This document shows positions 36,602 through 49,920 of a stretch of DNA of 64,000 bases, one piece after another. The stretch comes from Punica granatum (Eukaryota > Streptophyta > Magnoliopsida > Myrtales > Lythraceae): positions 28,082,605 to 28,146,604 of the forward strand of contig NC_045130.1 in assembly GCF_007655135.1 (NCBI RefSeq), written 5' to 3'. The notes beneath the pieces are model-generated. The model was not told the DNA's origin. It made no database searches and saw nothing but the letters and a program-made list of their open reading frames with translations. Positions within the stretch are counted from its first letter, which is position 1, and each line of letters starts with the position of its first letter. The translations under genes were made by a program, and so were the position numbers.

Positions 36602-37601
36602 TACATGTGTAGGGGGAATTTGTAATACAATCATCAAAAGTGATGACATGGTGCACTCAAATATTTTACTAAAAGATTAAGTAAAACGTTTCCACTAAAT
36701 CCATAAATTTAGGGTTAATAATCAAAATTCACAAATTTTTCACATTTTAACTATTTTAGTACAAAATTCTTCTTCTTCTTTTTTTGCACAAAAGATCACA
36801 AACTATCGATTTGATAACAACGTAAGCACGGCGTCAATATCTCTGTTAATTTTAACTGAAATTGCTAACGTGTACTGAATCGTGTCACGTGCCTCACAGT
36901 GATTAACCGAATGCTAATAGATTACCCACCTCTGGAGAGTTAAGTGATTCCCAAAATGCCCTGCGTGAACGGACCACATGCTCTAAGAGAGGTCCTTGTG
37001 TCACAAACCACCTGTGATCCCTGCGGAACCACCAAAAGAGGATGAAAATTTCTCAACCTATCCTCCTCATAACTAGCTGACCAAACATGACCAAGTGGTT
37101 TGTCACACAAAAATTGACGTGGACAGGATGTAGTAAATTGGACTGATATTATAGATCTCATCAAAATTATTCAATGGTAAGCAGATGATGGCTCTATTGC
37201 CTAAATTTGCAAGAACAGTGCGACTAAGAATTTGAGTCCAAGATGTAACCTGATGATAGTGATTACTCGACTAAGCCTTAATTTGTAGAAAAAAGGTGCG
37301 AGAAGAGGTTTTGCCGACTTGAAGCCACCCAAGCTATGTCCGAATTAAAGAGCAAAAGGTGCATAAACATTCCATGTCATATTTGAGTACACAGCCATCC
37401 ATATACCAAAAAGAATGTTACTACAAAACATCAAACATCACAGCTCAAAAACATATTCATCGAACCGAATCATTTCTATAAAAGGGTCCTCATCATTGGG
37501 GACTTAAGTTTGCCTATTCTATCATTCACCATTACATGAGGGAGGGAAAAGAATAATGCCAAGAAACAATTTTCAAGCTGATCAAAAGTCACATGAGAAA
37601 A

Positions 37602-40600
37602 CTAGCCACTTGCCACGATCTCGTGTATCGCATCACTAACGCTCTCGTCATCTGATCTGACGGCCAATTTCATGGCAACTTCTTTCTCACCATCGATCCC
37701 GAAGGACAACCGAACAAGGACCCTCACATTGCCAATGAACACACCAGAAAGTAGGCAGGTATGCGACCTTGAGTTGCTTGGGACAACCTCCGTGCCCTGA
37801 GAACAACAGAACACACAAGAAAGGTTGATTTAGATCAAGATTATCCCACCTTCAGCAAGGTCAGCATTAATCAAGCAAGAAAGAGGCAGTGGCAGGGATA
37901 AAACCACAATGAAACTACAAAAGTCATTAGAGGAAGAATCTTATTCCGAAGCTTTGGGTAGATATTTGAGTTACAGGAGCTCTTATATGAATGCCACGTA
38001 AGCTGTAGGTGGATAATAGTATGTTAAAAGGACTTAAAAATAGTCATAATGGGAAAAATCACTAGCTTGTTAAAACTACACTTTGCAGATTTCCAAATTA
38101 GGAAGGTAAGTGAAGCAGATCATCCTAGAAACTCGAAAATATCTTATATCAATTTCACAATCATCTTAGTCAATTTCTACATATTAAACCAAGAAGAGAT
38201 GGGACAATCGCATACTTAAGAATAAACAGTTTACCTCGCATGGCTGCATGCCAAGAAGGTTGATGACAGCGTTAACAGCCTCAGACAGGTTCTCCCTTGG
38301 TCCCAGGCCATACTCGTCAACCCTCTCGCTATCAGGGTTCATATTTTCCCATGCATTCCTAAAGTTGGAGACTCCAACTTTCTGCATGTAATCTGCTGCA
38401 ACCACCTCAAGGTCTTCGAGCCGATACTCATCTTCAACACCATCATCTTCTGCCTCACCAGTTGATGTATCAACCTGATGTAGGAATCATGTGAAAAAAG
38501 CAGCAAGAAACAATGAAATAATTCTCATCATTCTAAAAACTCCAGAGCAATTCCGTGACATAATGATGGTCTCTAATATAGAACAATATCGGCAACAGGA
38601 CCTTTTCATGAAAATAACTTCATATAACGATAGTGACATCTCAAAACAGAAGCTACTTGAAGACATTTGACGTCAAGGAGCATGCTAGGCATATAGGATT
38701 TTACTAGATATAATTTTCTAAAACATAAGGAAGTCATGCCATAAAGTGATAATCTAACTAGTGCTCATACAGCTTGAAATAACTTAATCTCTAATGTTCA
38801 ATAATATCTTTATAATGTTTATGAAGATGGAGACAGAAATTCATTGCGCTAAATAATTACCATCTTCCACGAGGACGGCAAATTAACACCTCCACAAGGA
38901 CTGCAAATTAACATACTGGAGAATGTTTACCTCTTTAACAATGAACTTCAAGATGTTGGAGAATTTTCCAACTGCAGGAACTCCTTGTGGTTTCTCAAAA
39001 GCCACAAAAGTCTGTCCTGGTGAATCATAGGGAAGAGATTGTAGAGGCTTGGATGCAACTTCAGCAAACTCCTCTGCTTCTGAAGAATCCACTAGGACAG
39101 TGACCTGGCAGAAGTCAGATTTCATTATTAGTCCCATTAATGCTTTAAAAACACTGAAATATTAAGAAGCTGACCAGGAATGAATATTACGTTTTCCAGC
39201 AATTGCTCTGGAATTGTATTTGTGCAGTTGTACTGAAACACGACATGCTGGTCGAAAATGTGCTTGACCACATTAACTGCGTACTCTGTCTCTGCTTCTG
39301 TGAGCTCAACAGGTGCAGATGACTGCACAAAAGTGATGCAAGCAGCTTGTAAGCAGATTTATGAAGAGCAAAAGAATAAAATAGGCCACCTACTATCTGA
39401 AGCCATTCACACAGAGAGTTTGTCTGGGAACCTTAAAGAGGTTGCCGAAGCTGGAGAACTCTGGAATAGAAGACAGCAACTTCTCATATGCATCAACTGT
39501 GGCAGTAGGTCCACTAGGAGGAGCACCCAAACCAGCTGGCTTTTTACTCGGAGCTTTCTTTTCAGCAAGTGGCTGAACTTTGACCTCCCTGGGCACGGAG
39601 GAAATATCAAAGGGTTCATCAGAGGACTCCTGCACACGAACAAAAAAAACAAGTGTAAGCTAGACTACATTAACAAGAAAGGTTAAAAGTAAAGAAAGAC
39701 ATCAATTTATTCTATAAAAGAAAAAAGGAAAAAGACTTGCATAGTTTTTCAAACTTGTCTCCAAGTTGACCAGCGGAACATCCAGAGATCCGAACAGGAA
39801 TTCACTTGCATCTTCATTAGTTTCATCCATTGCACCATCAGCTCCAAGTGTGTTCAAGTACAAGGTTGCTCTATCTCGAACCTGCACGTATGACAATATG
39901 CATTGAGTAAAAATCTCTTGAGATGATCATATATATATATAAGTCAAACATTCATGGCGCTTAGAGAAAGGAGAAGAACAATTTGCCATATATTTTCATG
40001 CCCTTGAAACTTAGAATGTACAACATTATAGTGCGTCTGAAAGGGACTAACCTCATCATCACTGTCAAACAAACAACGCCTCAACAGGACAAAAATGCGT
40101 GGCTGCATTAGAGTTTCCACAATACTAGTTAGTAACATAACTGATTTTCATGCTCATAAATCTTCAAAAAAGAAGTGCAAGTAGATAGTACCTTCAATGA
40201 ATCTACCATGGCACCAAACTTCGCCAATGTGCTAACAGCACTGGCTCGAACAGTAGCATTCTCAAGGTGTACACGATTGTAAATGTATCTAATGTATTTG
40301 CTTGGATCTGATGTTTTGGGCCCTTCAATGCCCAGAAAATGGAGTATCTGGCAGCATATGATATAACTAATCAAACTCATAGACAGGAAAAGAAATTATC
40401 AGTACATAATAAATGTAGTAGAGCTGGCATATTGGATCCGTAAAGCAACCTGTGTTGAGAGGTAAGTGAATTCGCAGTCTTCAATGAATTCACAAAGATG
40501 AAGCAATCCACTTTCTTTTGCATCAGGTATATCCCTGATGAGGATAACAATTGAATCTACAATTGCCTTCTTATACTCAAATCCACCTTCTTCTCTGAGG

Positions 40601-41490
40601 ATGTTGCTTAGGAAATTCATCCTGCAATAAAATACCACAAAGAATAATGAGTGACCTTAGAAGGACACACCAAAACAAGTGTGCAATTCACCCAACTTAA
40701 TTGGGGAAAAAGCAGGACCCATGTAAACTCACAGGGATCTGTACTTCAATGGAAACTTCAAACATAGTGATCTTATTGCTTCCACCACTACAATTTTGAA
40801 CTCATCTGCAATATCAGACATGAAATTTGTAATCTGCTTCATTAGGCGATCTACACTAGATTCATTTCCAGTCTTCAGAAGTGTGGTGATGGCAAGTGTT
40901 GCAATGCTCCTATTCTGGTCAGAGATCAAACTCTCCATGTCTATGTTGCAATTAGTCACAGCCATTGGATGCATCATTGCCACCTGGATAAAAGACATCC
41001 AATCATTTTAGAGTTTGTCCCATCAATTCGAGAAATCAGATACATAAAATTAGAACAGTAGTGCTACGATATTTAGACCCTCTTCAACACTCTGAACCAG
41101 TTTCCTCTTAATACCTGAAAAACCTTAAAATCTACCAGACGCATAAAATTGGAAAAATAGCACTATGATATTCAGACCCTTCCAACACTCTTAAACCTGT
41201 TTCCTCTTACAACCAGAAAAAAACCTTAACATCTACCAGGCTATGACATTATAGTCAAGCCTATACCATTTATTTATGAGGGGCATACCACATATGTGAC
41301 TAACAGTGAGCTGCATAGGAACCTTAACAGAAATAAAGCAGCCATTCTCATGATAACTTTGGTCTACTTTATATAGACCCTAAACTAAAACTGCATAACC
41401 AAAACCACCAACACTGCAAGATCAATAATCTAAAGGAGTAATAAATCCCACAAATCATAACACAACCCCAAGTAAGTCCAGGTCTTTTTT

Positions 41491-41521
<31 letters not shown>

Positions 41522-44016
41522 GGGTTTGGTTGAGAAAGAAAAGTTCATGACACTAGATAATCGTGATATCTTCTAGAAGGCGGAATACTGCAAAGGAGGT
41601 TCTCTCTCTGTCAACGGCCTACCCCATAGAAAACCAGACCTAAAAGTTTGCCAAAAGCCTATATAAGTAGAAAAACAAAAGGTGCCTGAATTCAGTCTCA
41701 AAGGACCTAACCTTGTTTAGAGTGCGGACAGCAGCAAATCGCAATACTGGCTTGGAAGAACTTAAGAAAAGCTGGAGAACAGTAATTGCCGGGGTCAATT
41801 CTCGGCTTGTCACACCATTTAGCTCGGTGATAGCTCTGGCAGCCTCAAAAATCACCATTTCAGCTTTGTGCCGTAAACAGCTCTCAAGATAGTCATAAAA
41901 TGGCCGCTCCCCCGTTTGTGTGTTACCAGCTGACTCGCGGATAACCTGGATAGAGATATTAGGGATGAAGGTTTGTGCATGCTACCTTGGGACAAGACAC
42001 TCTAATGCACACGTACTTGGCAAGTGTAACGAATTAAGAGGCATTGGGCCAGAGGTGAGCGAACAGTCCCCCGAGTCAAGCTGGTCACTAGCTTGCTAAC
42101 AGCAAGTCTATCATTTTGGCGGATCTGCAATTTGCCAGTAAGATACAGCTCTGTTTAGCGATTTCAGGTAATTTAAATATATTAACATGGATTTCATATA
42201 TGAATTATACGATAGTTGCTTGATAATGAAACATATACTGCAACCAAATTCCTATGGAATCTATCGGTGTAAGCAACAAAGAAGTAAATTGGGAGAAATA
42301 ACAGGGTGCAAGCAACAAAAAAGTAAATTGGGAGAAACAACAGGGCGCAAGACATAGAAAGAGAATAATATTATTTACATGAGAGCACATGAAGTAAATG
42401 AAGCCACCATATAGGCTTAAGAGAGATCCTAATGAGATTATCCAGAGTCCAGTCCACCTAATTTCACTTATCAAGCGATCAATTTAGGCCTACATTTATT
42501 CCTCAAAGCTTGAAAGTGGAAACGGAACCAAAGGTAATGCCCACCTGATGCAGCAAAGCCAGTGCATGGAACTGAACAAGAGCTGCCCTTGATTGCATGG
42601 CTTCTTGAACCTCATTACTCCACCGCTTCACAATCTCGGGATTTGACTATTTATCAAGGACAAACATTAGGAAGCATAGTTGAGAAAGAGTCAAGACAGT
42701 ACATCTTGCCTTAAAGGAATTCAACTGAACCTGAAGTAGATGGATCCCACTGACTAAGGCTGCACTAGCAACCACTGGATTCTTGTCAACAATTGCTTGC
42801 TTCAGATATCGTTCAATCTGTGTAAGAAGGGTTCCATCGGTGATGCGGCATAAGACCCTAATTGCATTAGCTCGATACATGTCAGTCTTGCTGTTCATGT
42901 CCTTCATGAGAGAGCTTGTCACAATGATCACCTGCAAGTAGATGGAATTCAAACAGCTAAGCATTTGCAAAAAAAGCAGGTCACTGCTGCCAAGCTAGGC
43001 AAAAGAATGAAAGAGAAAAATCCAGCATGACTTGCAACCTCATCTGAGGAAGGAGAGAGCTCCTTGATCATCAGATAAACCATTCTCCTCAATCCGAGAT
43101 CTCTTGACTGAAAGAGCTTCGTGACAGCAAAAAATACTTCGGTTGCTTCTATCTGTAAAAAGCATTGCAAAGAACAAAATCAGAATCATACGAACAGAAA
43201 CTGCAAGTGGTTGTCCAAAACCTGCAGCAGAAAATATTTAAAAAAAAAAAAACGACCTTTGTGAACGTCTCTCCTTGGTTCAGCAGATACAGAAGTTTTG
43301 TGATAACCTGAAACATAAGAAAACGAGTAGTATGTGAAGCTCAGCAACAGCTGATGTCGAATGAGGGGGGCAAACAAATGGCAGAACAGGCAAGAGCTGG
43401 GACCTGGGAGCACCGCCTAGGGTCAAGCTGAGGGTCATTGAAGACCCTAGCCTCTTGAAGAACAGCCCCCTTTTCAATCCCAAGAAAGGGAGAGTACTCA
43501 GCTGCAACACAACATTTCATAACCGCATTAAGCAACAGACGCAGACAGTCCTACACGAAAGGAGCCTGCGTACTCCCACCATTATAGCAACTGGTTCTGC
43601 TACGAAAGCTATTGCCAGATCGATAAATCCCCGAATCGAAAAACCCAGATCCCAATGAATTGCGCTGAACAGATTCGGAAAATTTAAGAATGCACGAATG
43701 GTTGGATATAATTTTTCTTCTGTAATTCCTTCCTTCTTGTTTAAATTACGAATCAGCATGATAGAACTATGTGCATTAAACATCCCGAGGAACATGAAAC
43801 AATCTGATTCAATCAGAACTGAACCAGATCAAGCTAGAGAAACCACGAATTGGCAGAATTCGACCCGGATCTAGGAGCTAATCGGGAGCATTAGTCCATT
43901 GGGACGAAGCAACCTATAGAAGAAGATCAGATCAGATCGAGAAATGGGAAGTGAGAACCGAAAACCGGACCTTCGTCGTCGTGATCATCGTCCTTCTTCA
44001 CGAGAGGCTGAGCCAT
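37602..44016 (-). CDS. COPG: coatomer subunit gamma (gamma-COP)
   Basis: Large subunit of the COPI coat for Golgi-to-ER and intra-Golgi vesicles. Eighteen exons give 887 residues; as I recall, the Arabidopsis protein is almost the same length (about 886). Exons: 44016-43971, 43501-43404, 43307-43257, 43152-43039, 42931-42731, 42646-42545, 42124-42017, 41945-41712, 40983-40733, 40621-40450, 40347-40192, 40102-40052, 39881-39741, 39629-39432, 39322-39191, 39104-38931, 38474-38235, 37796-37602. All frames join without a stop. Start [15 protein letters not shown] is the usual plant N-terminus. Residues about 20-560 form the adaptin-type HEAT solenoid. A flexible linker at about 576-640 is lysine- and proline-rich ([17 protein letters not shown]). 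The appendage domain (about 642-887) ends in AIHEIVASG. Intron 13 uses a GC donor (TAT|GCAAGT). This is a working gene. Confidence 0.97.
41485..41524. repeat. T16-G24 homopolymer block in COPG intron 8
   Basis: Sixteen T followed directly by twenty-four G on +, which gives C24A16 in the transcribed RNA. It lies between exons 8 (41945-41712) and 9 (40983-40733). It is either a real unstable tract or an assembly artefact. Confidence 0.9.
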
Positions 44017-44107
44017 TGCTGGACGATAGGAGGAACTGAGATCAGAGTTGTTCTTCTCCCTTTTGCTCTTTGCTCAGCGGACTGAGGAGAGTTCTTCCGA
44101 GGAGCGG

Positions 44108-44111
<4 letters not shown>

Positions 44112-44147
<36 letters not shown>
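44112..44147 (-). promoter_or_regulatory. (CT)n tract upstream of COPG start
   Basis: About 18 CT units on the coding strand, roughly 100 bp before the ATG at 44016. CT-rich tracts are frequent in plant 5' UTRs and core promoters (Y patch, GAGA-type sites). Function inferred from position only. Confidence 0.5.
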
Positions 44148-44149
<2 letters not shown>

Positions 44150-44328
44150 CGGACGGTGAAGAACGGAGAGGGGGGATCTTGAGCTCGCGTAATGAAGAGC
44201 AACGGACGCCGAAACGGTGCGTTTAAGTGGGCTCAACACAAGGAAGAAAATCGCCCCCTTGTCAAGGGAAATAAATAAATTCTATAAGAAACTACCAATA
44301 TGGTCCCTAAGGTTTGGGTCACCACTTA

Positions 44329-44620
44329 GCCTCTGTTTTGCTTTAAAAAAATTTTTCTAACACATCTCTAATTATTTTCAATTCAACAACACAATTATTA
44401 TTTTTTCTTTTTCTTTAATTTTTTTAATCATTCAATTTAATTTTTAATAATAAATTTTCTCAACTATTCATTACTTTTTTCACAATTCAATAATACAATC
44501 ATTACTTTTTTTCAACTTCCATTACTTTTTCATACTTTTTTTTATAATTCAACAACGCAATCATTACAAACTAATTAAAATCAAAACTCAAATCAACTCA
44601 ACTCTAATACCAAACTTTCT
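44329..44620. mobile_element. MITE, same family as 36291-36601
   Basis: Shares ATTTTCAATTCAACAACACA, TTTTTAATCATTCAATTTAA and the end AACTCAACTCTAATACCAAA with the element at 36291-36601. The termini are more decayed here. It sits about 300 bp upstream of the COPG start codon. Confidence 0.65.
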
Positions 44621-45199
44621 CCTCGGCTTTCCAAAAAAAATTATCACCAAAGTAGCCCATGAATTTTAATTTCAACTATCAAAGTGATCCACTATTAAAA
44701 TGACAAAATAAAAATTTGATATGCCCTCCTACGTGGACTAATGCAAACACTTAGCCCATCAAACCTAAAAACAACCCCAACATTTCATTCATTTAGAAAA
44801 ATGAATTAAGAAAAAAATAAAATAAACCAATTTTTCTTATAAAAGGAGCTCCATGTTTGTTCCCTAAGAGAAAGAGAACAAAAGGGAGCTCTAGTGGGGC
44901 TCCCTTACATACAAGATTAATAAAAGGTGTTAGAAACGTCTAGTGACTAGCCTCTAGCCTTCCCTTTTACTCTCTCTCTCGCGGTGGGTGATCACCACAC
45001 CCTCACCCTAGAGAGAGAGAGAGGGGACTCCCGTCGGTGATCTCTATTCCAAGCGAGATTGCTAAAGGCCTTAAGAGTCTCACGTGACCTTATCTAAGAG
45101 GTGGTCATCAGTGGTGCAACCCCACCCGAGCTCCCTCAAACTCTCACTTAGTTGAAAGAGATAGAGAGTTGAGGGGGAGCTCGAGTAGGACTCTTATTA
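44621..45199. other. intergenic
   Basis: Low-complexity AT-rich and GAGA-rich DNA (for example 44971-45025). The long minus-strand frame at 45205-45669 beside it has no domain and seems to be antisense to retroelement leader sequence. Confidence 0.5.
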
Positions 45200-46528
45200 T
45201 AAAATTATGAAGGTAGATTGTGACTTTGTGAGAGGAAATATCTAGATATGGAGAGTCGATCAAAATTTATGGTGTAGTTAATAGACGATTTGGTGCCACA
45301 ACATTGGAATTTCGGTGTTGCAATACCGAAGTTGTTGTTGATTCCCAAATTAGTCGATGCGTAGTACCGGATTCCGATGTTGCGGCACGAAGTGCACTGA
45401 CCACAAGTTAGTACACTCAATATTACAACACCAAAATTCAGTGCCACAGCACCAAAATTTGGTGCTGCAGTGCGGCGATTGCTTTTTAAAAAGTTATTAA
45501 TGTTGGTTACAATGACATAAACATTGGAAAGATCGTGATTACTATTATAAATAAATTTAAGAGGGGTGAACAGACATAACAACACAATATCAGACACATT
45601 TTCTCCCATAATTCTCTTTGCTCTTCTCTTCCAAGTATTCTTCAACAAGTCTCGAGGAGAGATATCCATTCTGGTCGTACAAAGATCTTAGTAGTCATTA
45701 TGTATCCTAGAGGTGATATTTCTATCAAAACTCTTGCCACAAACTCTTCGTAATAGGGCGATAATCACCTTAAAAAAGTGATCTTCACGTCTCTGACTAC
45801 ACATCCCGGTTCTACTCTCCAGCCTTCTTCCTCAACAATCTCAAGATGATTATGGCAAAGGAGATTGAATCGGGAATTGCTTTCAAGATGATGAACTAGG
45901 ACTTCGTCAAGTTGGATCGATTCGATGGGACAAACTACTCTTGTTGATCCTACACTAAATGACAATGACGTTGAACAAGTGAAGACTGAACTAAAGAAGC
46001 GTGAAGAGTATGAAGTTCACTGCAAGGGTCATTCTCAACACACTCTAAGATCATCTTTATGATCTCAATACCTTCGTGAAGTCCCTGAAGGATATCTGGC
46101 AAGGGCACGAAGACAAGTACAAAACCATGAAAAATGGTGTAGAAAAATTTTTAATAATGAAGTTCTTTGAGTATAAAATGTCAGATCATTTATCTGTAAT
46201 GGACCAAGTGCGCGATTTACTCATGCTAGTGTCCAAATTGAAAGATATTAAAGTGGATGTTTCTGAAGCAATGCAAGTGAGAGCAATAACTACAAAATTG
46301 CCACACGAATGGCATGATCACAGAAAGAAACTGTTGCACACCACCGAAGAATTCTTTGTAGGACAAACACCTAAACATCTGCGAATTGAGGAGGGAACTC
46401 GCAATTTGCAAAGAAAAAGTAATGAAACCTCTAGCTCTAAAGTGAACTTGGTCTCTTCGGGAAATAACTTCCAAAAGTCAAAGCGAAAGAAAAAGTTTCT
46501 TGAGTTCGACAATAGAACTAATTTATGA
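45200..46528 (+). mobile_element. copia-type retrotransposon gag remnant with possible LTR
   Basis: The frame 46076-46528 reads as a UBN2/copia gag (DIWQGHEDKYKTMKN, MSDHLSVMDQVRDLL, TTKLPHEWHDHRKKLLHT). An earlier part in other frames gives KLDRFDGTNY near 45910-45945, so the gag is frameshifted. Upstream (45200-45660) is LTR-like sequence with a TATA-type TATAAATAAATTT at 45546 and repeated (G/A)GTGC(C/T)(A/G)CAG phrases. No zinc knuckle, protease or pol follows after 46528. Non-functional. Confidence 0.7.
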
Positions 46529-49085
46529 GCTCAAGATACTGAACATAATTGACCAAGAATACTGTTTTTATAATTATGAACAAGATCAGAGTAATTCTGA
46601 TCGATCATGAATACTGTTTTTATAATTCTCTTAACAATTATAATTCTGAATAGGAACAGAACTGATCAGGAATACTGTTAAGAATCCTTAACATAAATCA
46701 ATTATATTCGAATCCTGAATTTTGATTAAGGATTTGTGAGTTCATCAGAGTATTCTTGATCTTAGTATTTTATACAAAAACAACAACACAACACGGTATT
46801 GAAACATCTTCTAATTGTAACACTCGAGTTTGCAATTTGCAACTGCTTAAGAGATCCATTCAAAACTCCATGGACCAACTGCACTAAAGTAGGATCTCAT
46901 ATAATTTATAACTACAGTTTTCTATGCATTAATATCGACCAAAGGACTTCATCGAATAGAGCCCTTCCACTAATGTTAAGGTTCGATTTGACATAATAGA
47001 CTGAGAAGGAAATGTCTCTAACAAGAAGTTATAAGATTCACATTCTCTTATCATAAAAGGATCTAACGGCCTCAACTCTTCCAAACTCATACCCTGCAAC
47101 TATGAGCTCCTAGGGATGAAGGACAAGGGAGCACGAGGAGATGGAGGTCACTTAGACGGTGAATTGAAAATTCCACCATCCATGAGAATAGAGAAGGAGG
47201 ATGCCGCCACTGCCGCGAGTGAAGAAGAAGTCGTTCATAAGCAGGGCGAAGAACAGTGAGGATAACGACAAGATTATCAAGGATAATAGAGGCTGATAAT
47301 TATGACAGCGGTCATCGTCGGGTTGACAGGTTAGAACAGGCTGAGAGAGGGTTTCAACTTCGGGGTTTTGATTAGAGGGAGTACATGGATACTGAGTATA
47401 TCCAGAACCGGTTAGAACCTACCCCGTTACGGTGGGGCCTAGATAACTCGTATTGAAAATAAGATAAGGTCCGGGTATTAAAATAACGAACATGTGAAAA
47501 TTGATTTCGATTCCGGTTCCTACATATAAGGTATCCAAAATCGGAACCAGTACTCGGACCTGTTAGTAGTTACTAATTTTAAAAGAAAAAGAAAAAGAAA
47601 AGAAAAGTAAAGTTACTGATGCTCCATTTTATAGTGGAGTAACACTCCACCCTACCCCACTCTTGTCATTTTTATATTTCTTCAAAATTGACTCCATTCC
47701 CTCCACTCTCTCTTCTCCAATGCATCCGCTACTCCTTTGCATCCTTATGTCCGCATGAACCCGACCTCCCCTCTCTTCCATCTCTTCAGCCATTGATTGG
47801 CCACTCTCTGCCATGCCAAAGCCGGCTCGACTCCACTGCTGGCTCGTACCCTCCTACTTTTCTATTATTTTTCTTTTCTCCTTCTAGGATACGAGCAACA
47901 AGGGCTTCAATCAAAGTCTATCGTGCCTTAAATCACAGTTCTTAAGGGTGTGATCGAAGCCTTGTTGCTGCGATTCGCAGTATAGGGTGTTTGATCGAAG
48001 CCTTATATGCCTCGAATGACAATGGCAGGATTCGATCGGAGCCATTGTGCGTTGAATCACAAACTTTGCTCGGAAAATTAAAAAAATAATACAGAAATGA
48101 AATCGCAACATCAATGATCTAGGGTTCAATGTTTGAAAAGGAGATGGGATTGCAATGAAGCAGGTAGGGAAATAGGCTGAAGGAGGCGAAGGGTTAGAGA
48201 AGGGCGAATAGAAGGTTCGAAGGAGGACTTAGGGGGTGGGCAAGAGGCGGAGAGACGCAGCCATGGATGGTAGAAGAGAGAGAGAACTTGTAGAAAGCAC
48301 TAGGTACTGGAACAAAAAAAATTTACAGGTTCTAACATGATATTCAGAATTTGTGGTATAATACAAGTTCCCGGTAGGTTTCGGTTCCAAAATTCAACAG
48401 GGTAGGGTCTGGGTATTGTGAAAAAAATAGGGTACCCGAACCGATCACCCTAAGTTTTGATTTTGTTTCTGTTTGTAGAAAAGGGGAAAAAATAAACAAA
48501 AAATGAACCAGATAGATTTAGCTTTGAATTAGGCTCACTTTGGGCCTTTGTGTCGTAGGATTCTCCTTCATCGGCCCAATACATACTCCAATTAAGGAAT
48601 CTTGGGGCGACAAAGAGCCAGCACAATCAACTGCCCAAATTCTTCAGGGGTCAAATAGCCCAAAACGGATTGTGATTATTCACATGGTGTAGTCCAACAC
48701 TACAGGATCCACCCAAAGCTTTGAGATAGCCACAATTGACAAGACGAAGATCATCATTTGCCCAAACTCCATCAATCCCGTGCTGTCCATCTTTGTTGAA
48801 TCGAAAAACACAAGTCGAGATGGAAATATGTAAGACTTAGAAATATCGTGAAGGACCTTACTACGGATATCTGTTTTTACTTTTTCGCATTCGAGTAAAT
48901 AAGGTACTAGCACGAGAGAACATTGATTGCGTTGAATGCTGTTAGAAATGCATGGGAAGGATATATAAGAGAGGGGGAGTTGAGAGAGATGATAAATAAA
49001 TGACGACAATAGGAGGAAGGAGGAGGGGCCATCATCATTTTTGTCTGTTTATTTATGGGATGAAAATCTTTTAGAGTGAGAGAGG
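46529..49085. other. intergenic, repeat-rich
   Basis: Includes imperfect repeats of GAATACTGTTTTTATAATTA (46550-46680), a GATCGAAGCCTTGTTGCTGC/GATCGAAGCCTTATATGCCT repeat (47950-48030), and relics with GGTACCCGAACCGATCACCC near 48430 that look like a decayed MITE end. The 109-codon minus-strand frame 48680-49009 has no recognisable domain, so I leave it uncalled. Confidence 0.5.
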
Positions 49086-49094
49086 AGAGAACCG

Positions 49095-49265
49095 AGGTTC
49101 ATTCAGACGATTCGGCTCTTATTACACTTAAGTAAGGTCTCGGGTTCGAGTATTATAAATAAAGCAAATTCACATTGGGAGGATTTTACTTATTAATTGA
49201 TCGACCCAACTTGATTGGATTAGTCGAAACCCACTGAATTTCCAGATATCAAGGTGCAAAACGAA
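49095..49265 (+). mobile_element. tRNA-derived SINE, copy 2
   Basis: B-box-like GGGTTCGAGTA at 49142-49152, preceded by GGTTCATTCAGACGATTCGG. Downstream it shares GATCGACCCAACTTGATTGG / GGATTAGTCGAAACCCA with the SINE at 10676-10865. It lacks tRNA structure. Confidence 0.65.
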
Positions 49266-49920
49266 AAAAGAGAGAAGGGGAAAAGTCGAATGAGAGGGCG
49301 GAAAGAAGAAGAAAAGAACAACAACATTTTTTTGTTTGTTTTAGTGTATATATTTATTTATTTTTAAATAGTACAATATCATAAATTTGTAATCACTTGT
49401 GTTGATATATTTAGTATTAATTATTTTGCAATATATACTATGTATATATCGGTTACATACATGACTTTTTCCAAGAGGAAAATGGGAGGGTGGGATCCAG
49501 CATTTCGCGGTTGCGATGTGAGGGTGGGGCGGGCCCCTCATCATCAGCCATCTGATGGTATTCTATACACTCACTTTTATGAATGATGAGAGTAGCGCAA
49601 GACTACCTAACCCAAAAAGTGGGCCTCCTCAATTTTTTTCTCATTCATTGGCCACTCCTATCATCAACACCCGCTCTCATTTGATCTTTCTATATCTAAA
49701 TACAACAATTTTAGTCCCATATGTTGCAAAGATTTTATAATTCAAAAATCGATGCTATAAAATTAAAATTTAATTACTTTATGACATGAGAAATGAAATT
49801 CAATAATAATTACTAATGTGATTTTTATAACTAAGTTATTTCATACTATGTACATTTGATATGGTAGTATCAAACTTATGAAAATATATAATCATTTGAG
49901 AGATTATTAGCTAAAATTTA

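Larger units (their letters stand above)
32731..40145. repeat. segmental duplication, copy 2
   Basis: Partner of 20768-25421. It runs from the 5' flank of the F-box gene through COPG exons 18-12 into intron 11. It is longer than copy 1 almost entirely because of a 3.08-kb insertion at 33521-36601. It contains the intact COPG coding sequence, so it is probably the source copy. Confidence 0.93.

Noticed and set aside
45205..45669. 154-residue minus-strand protein
   Set aside because: It is antisense to the LTR/leader of the copia gag remnant and has no recognisable domain.
47330..48450. A MITE bounded by GGTACCCGAACCGATC-type ends
   Set aside because: Only the right end is clear; the left counterpart could not be aligned well enough to define an element.
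48680..49009. 109-residue membrane-like protein on the minus strand
   Set aside because: Composition is ordinary for AT-rich random frames, with no domain, promoter or splice evidence.
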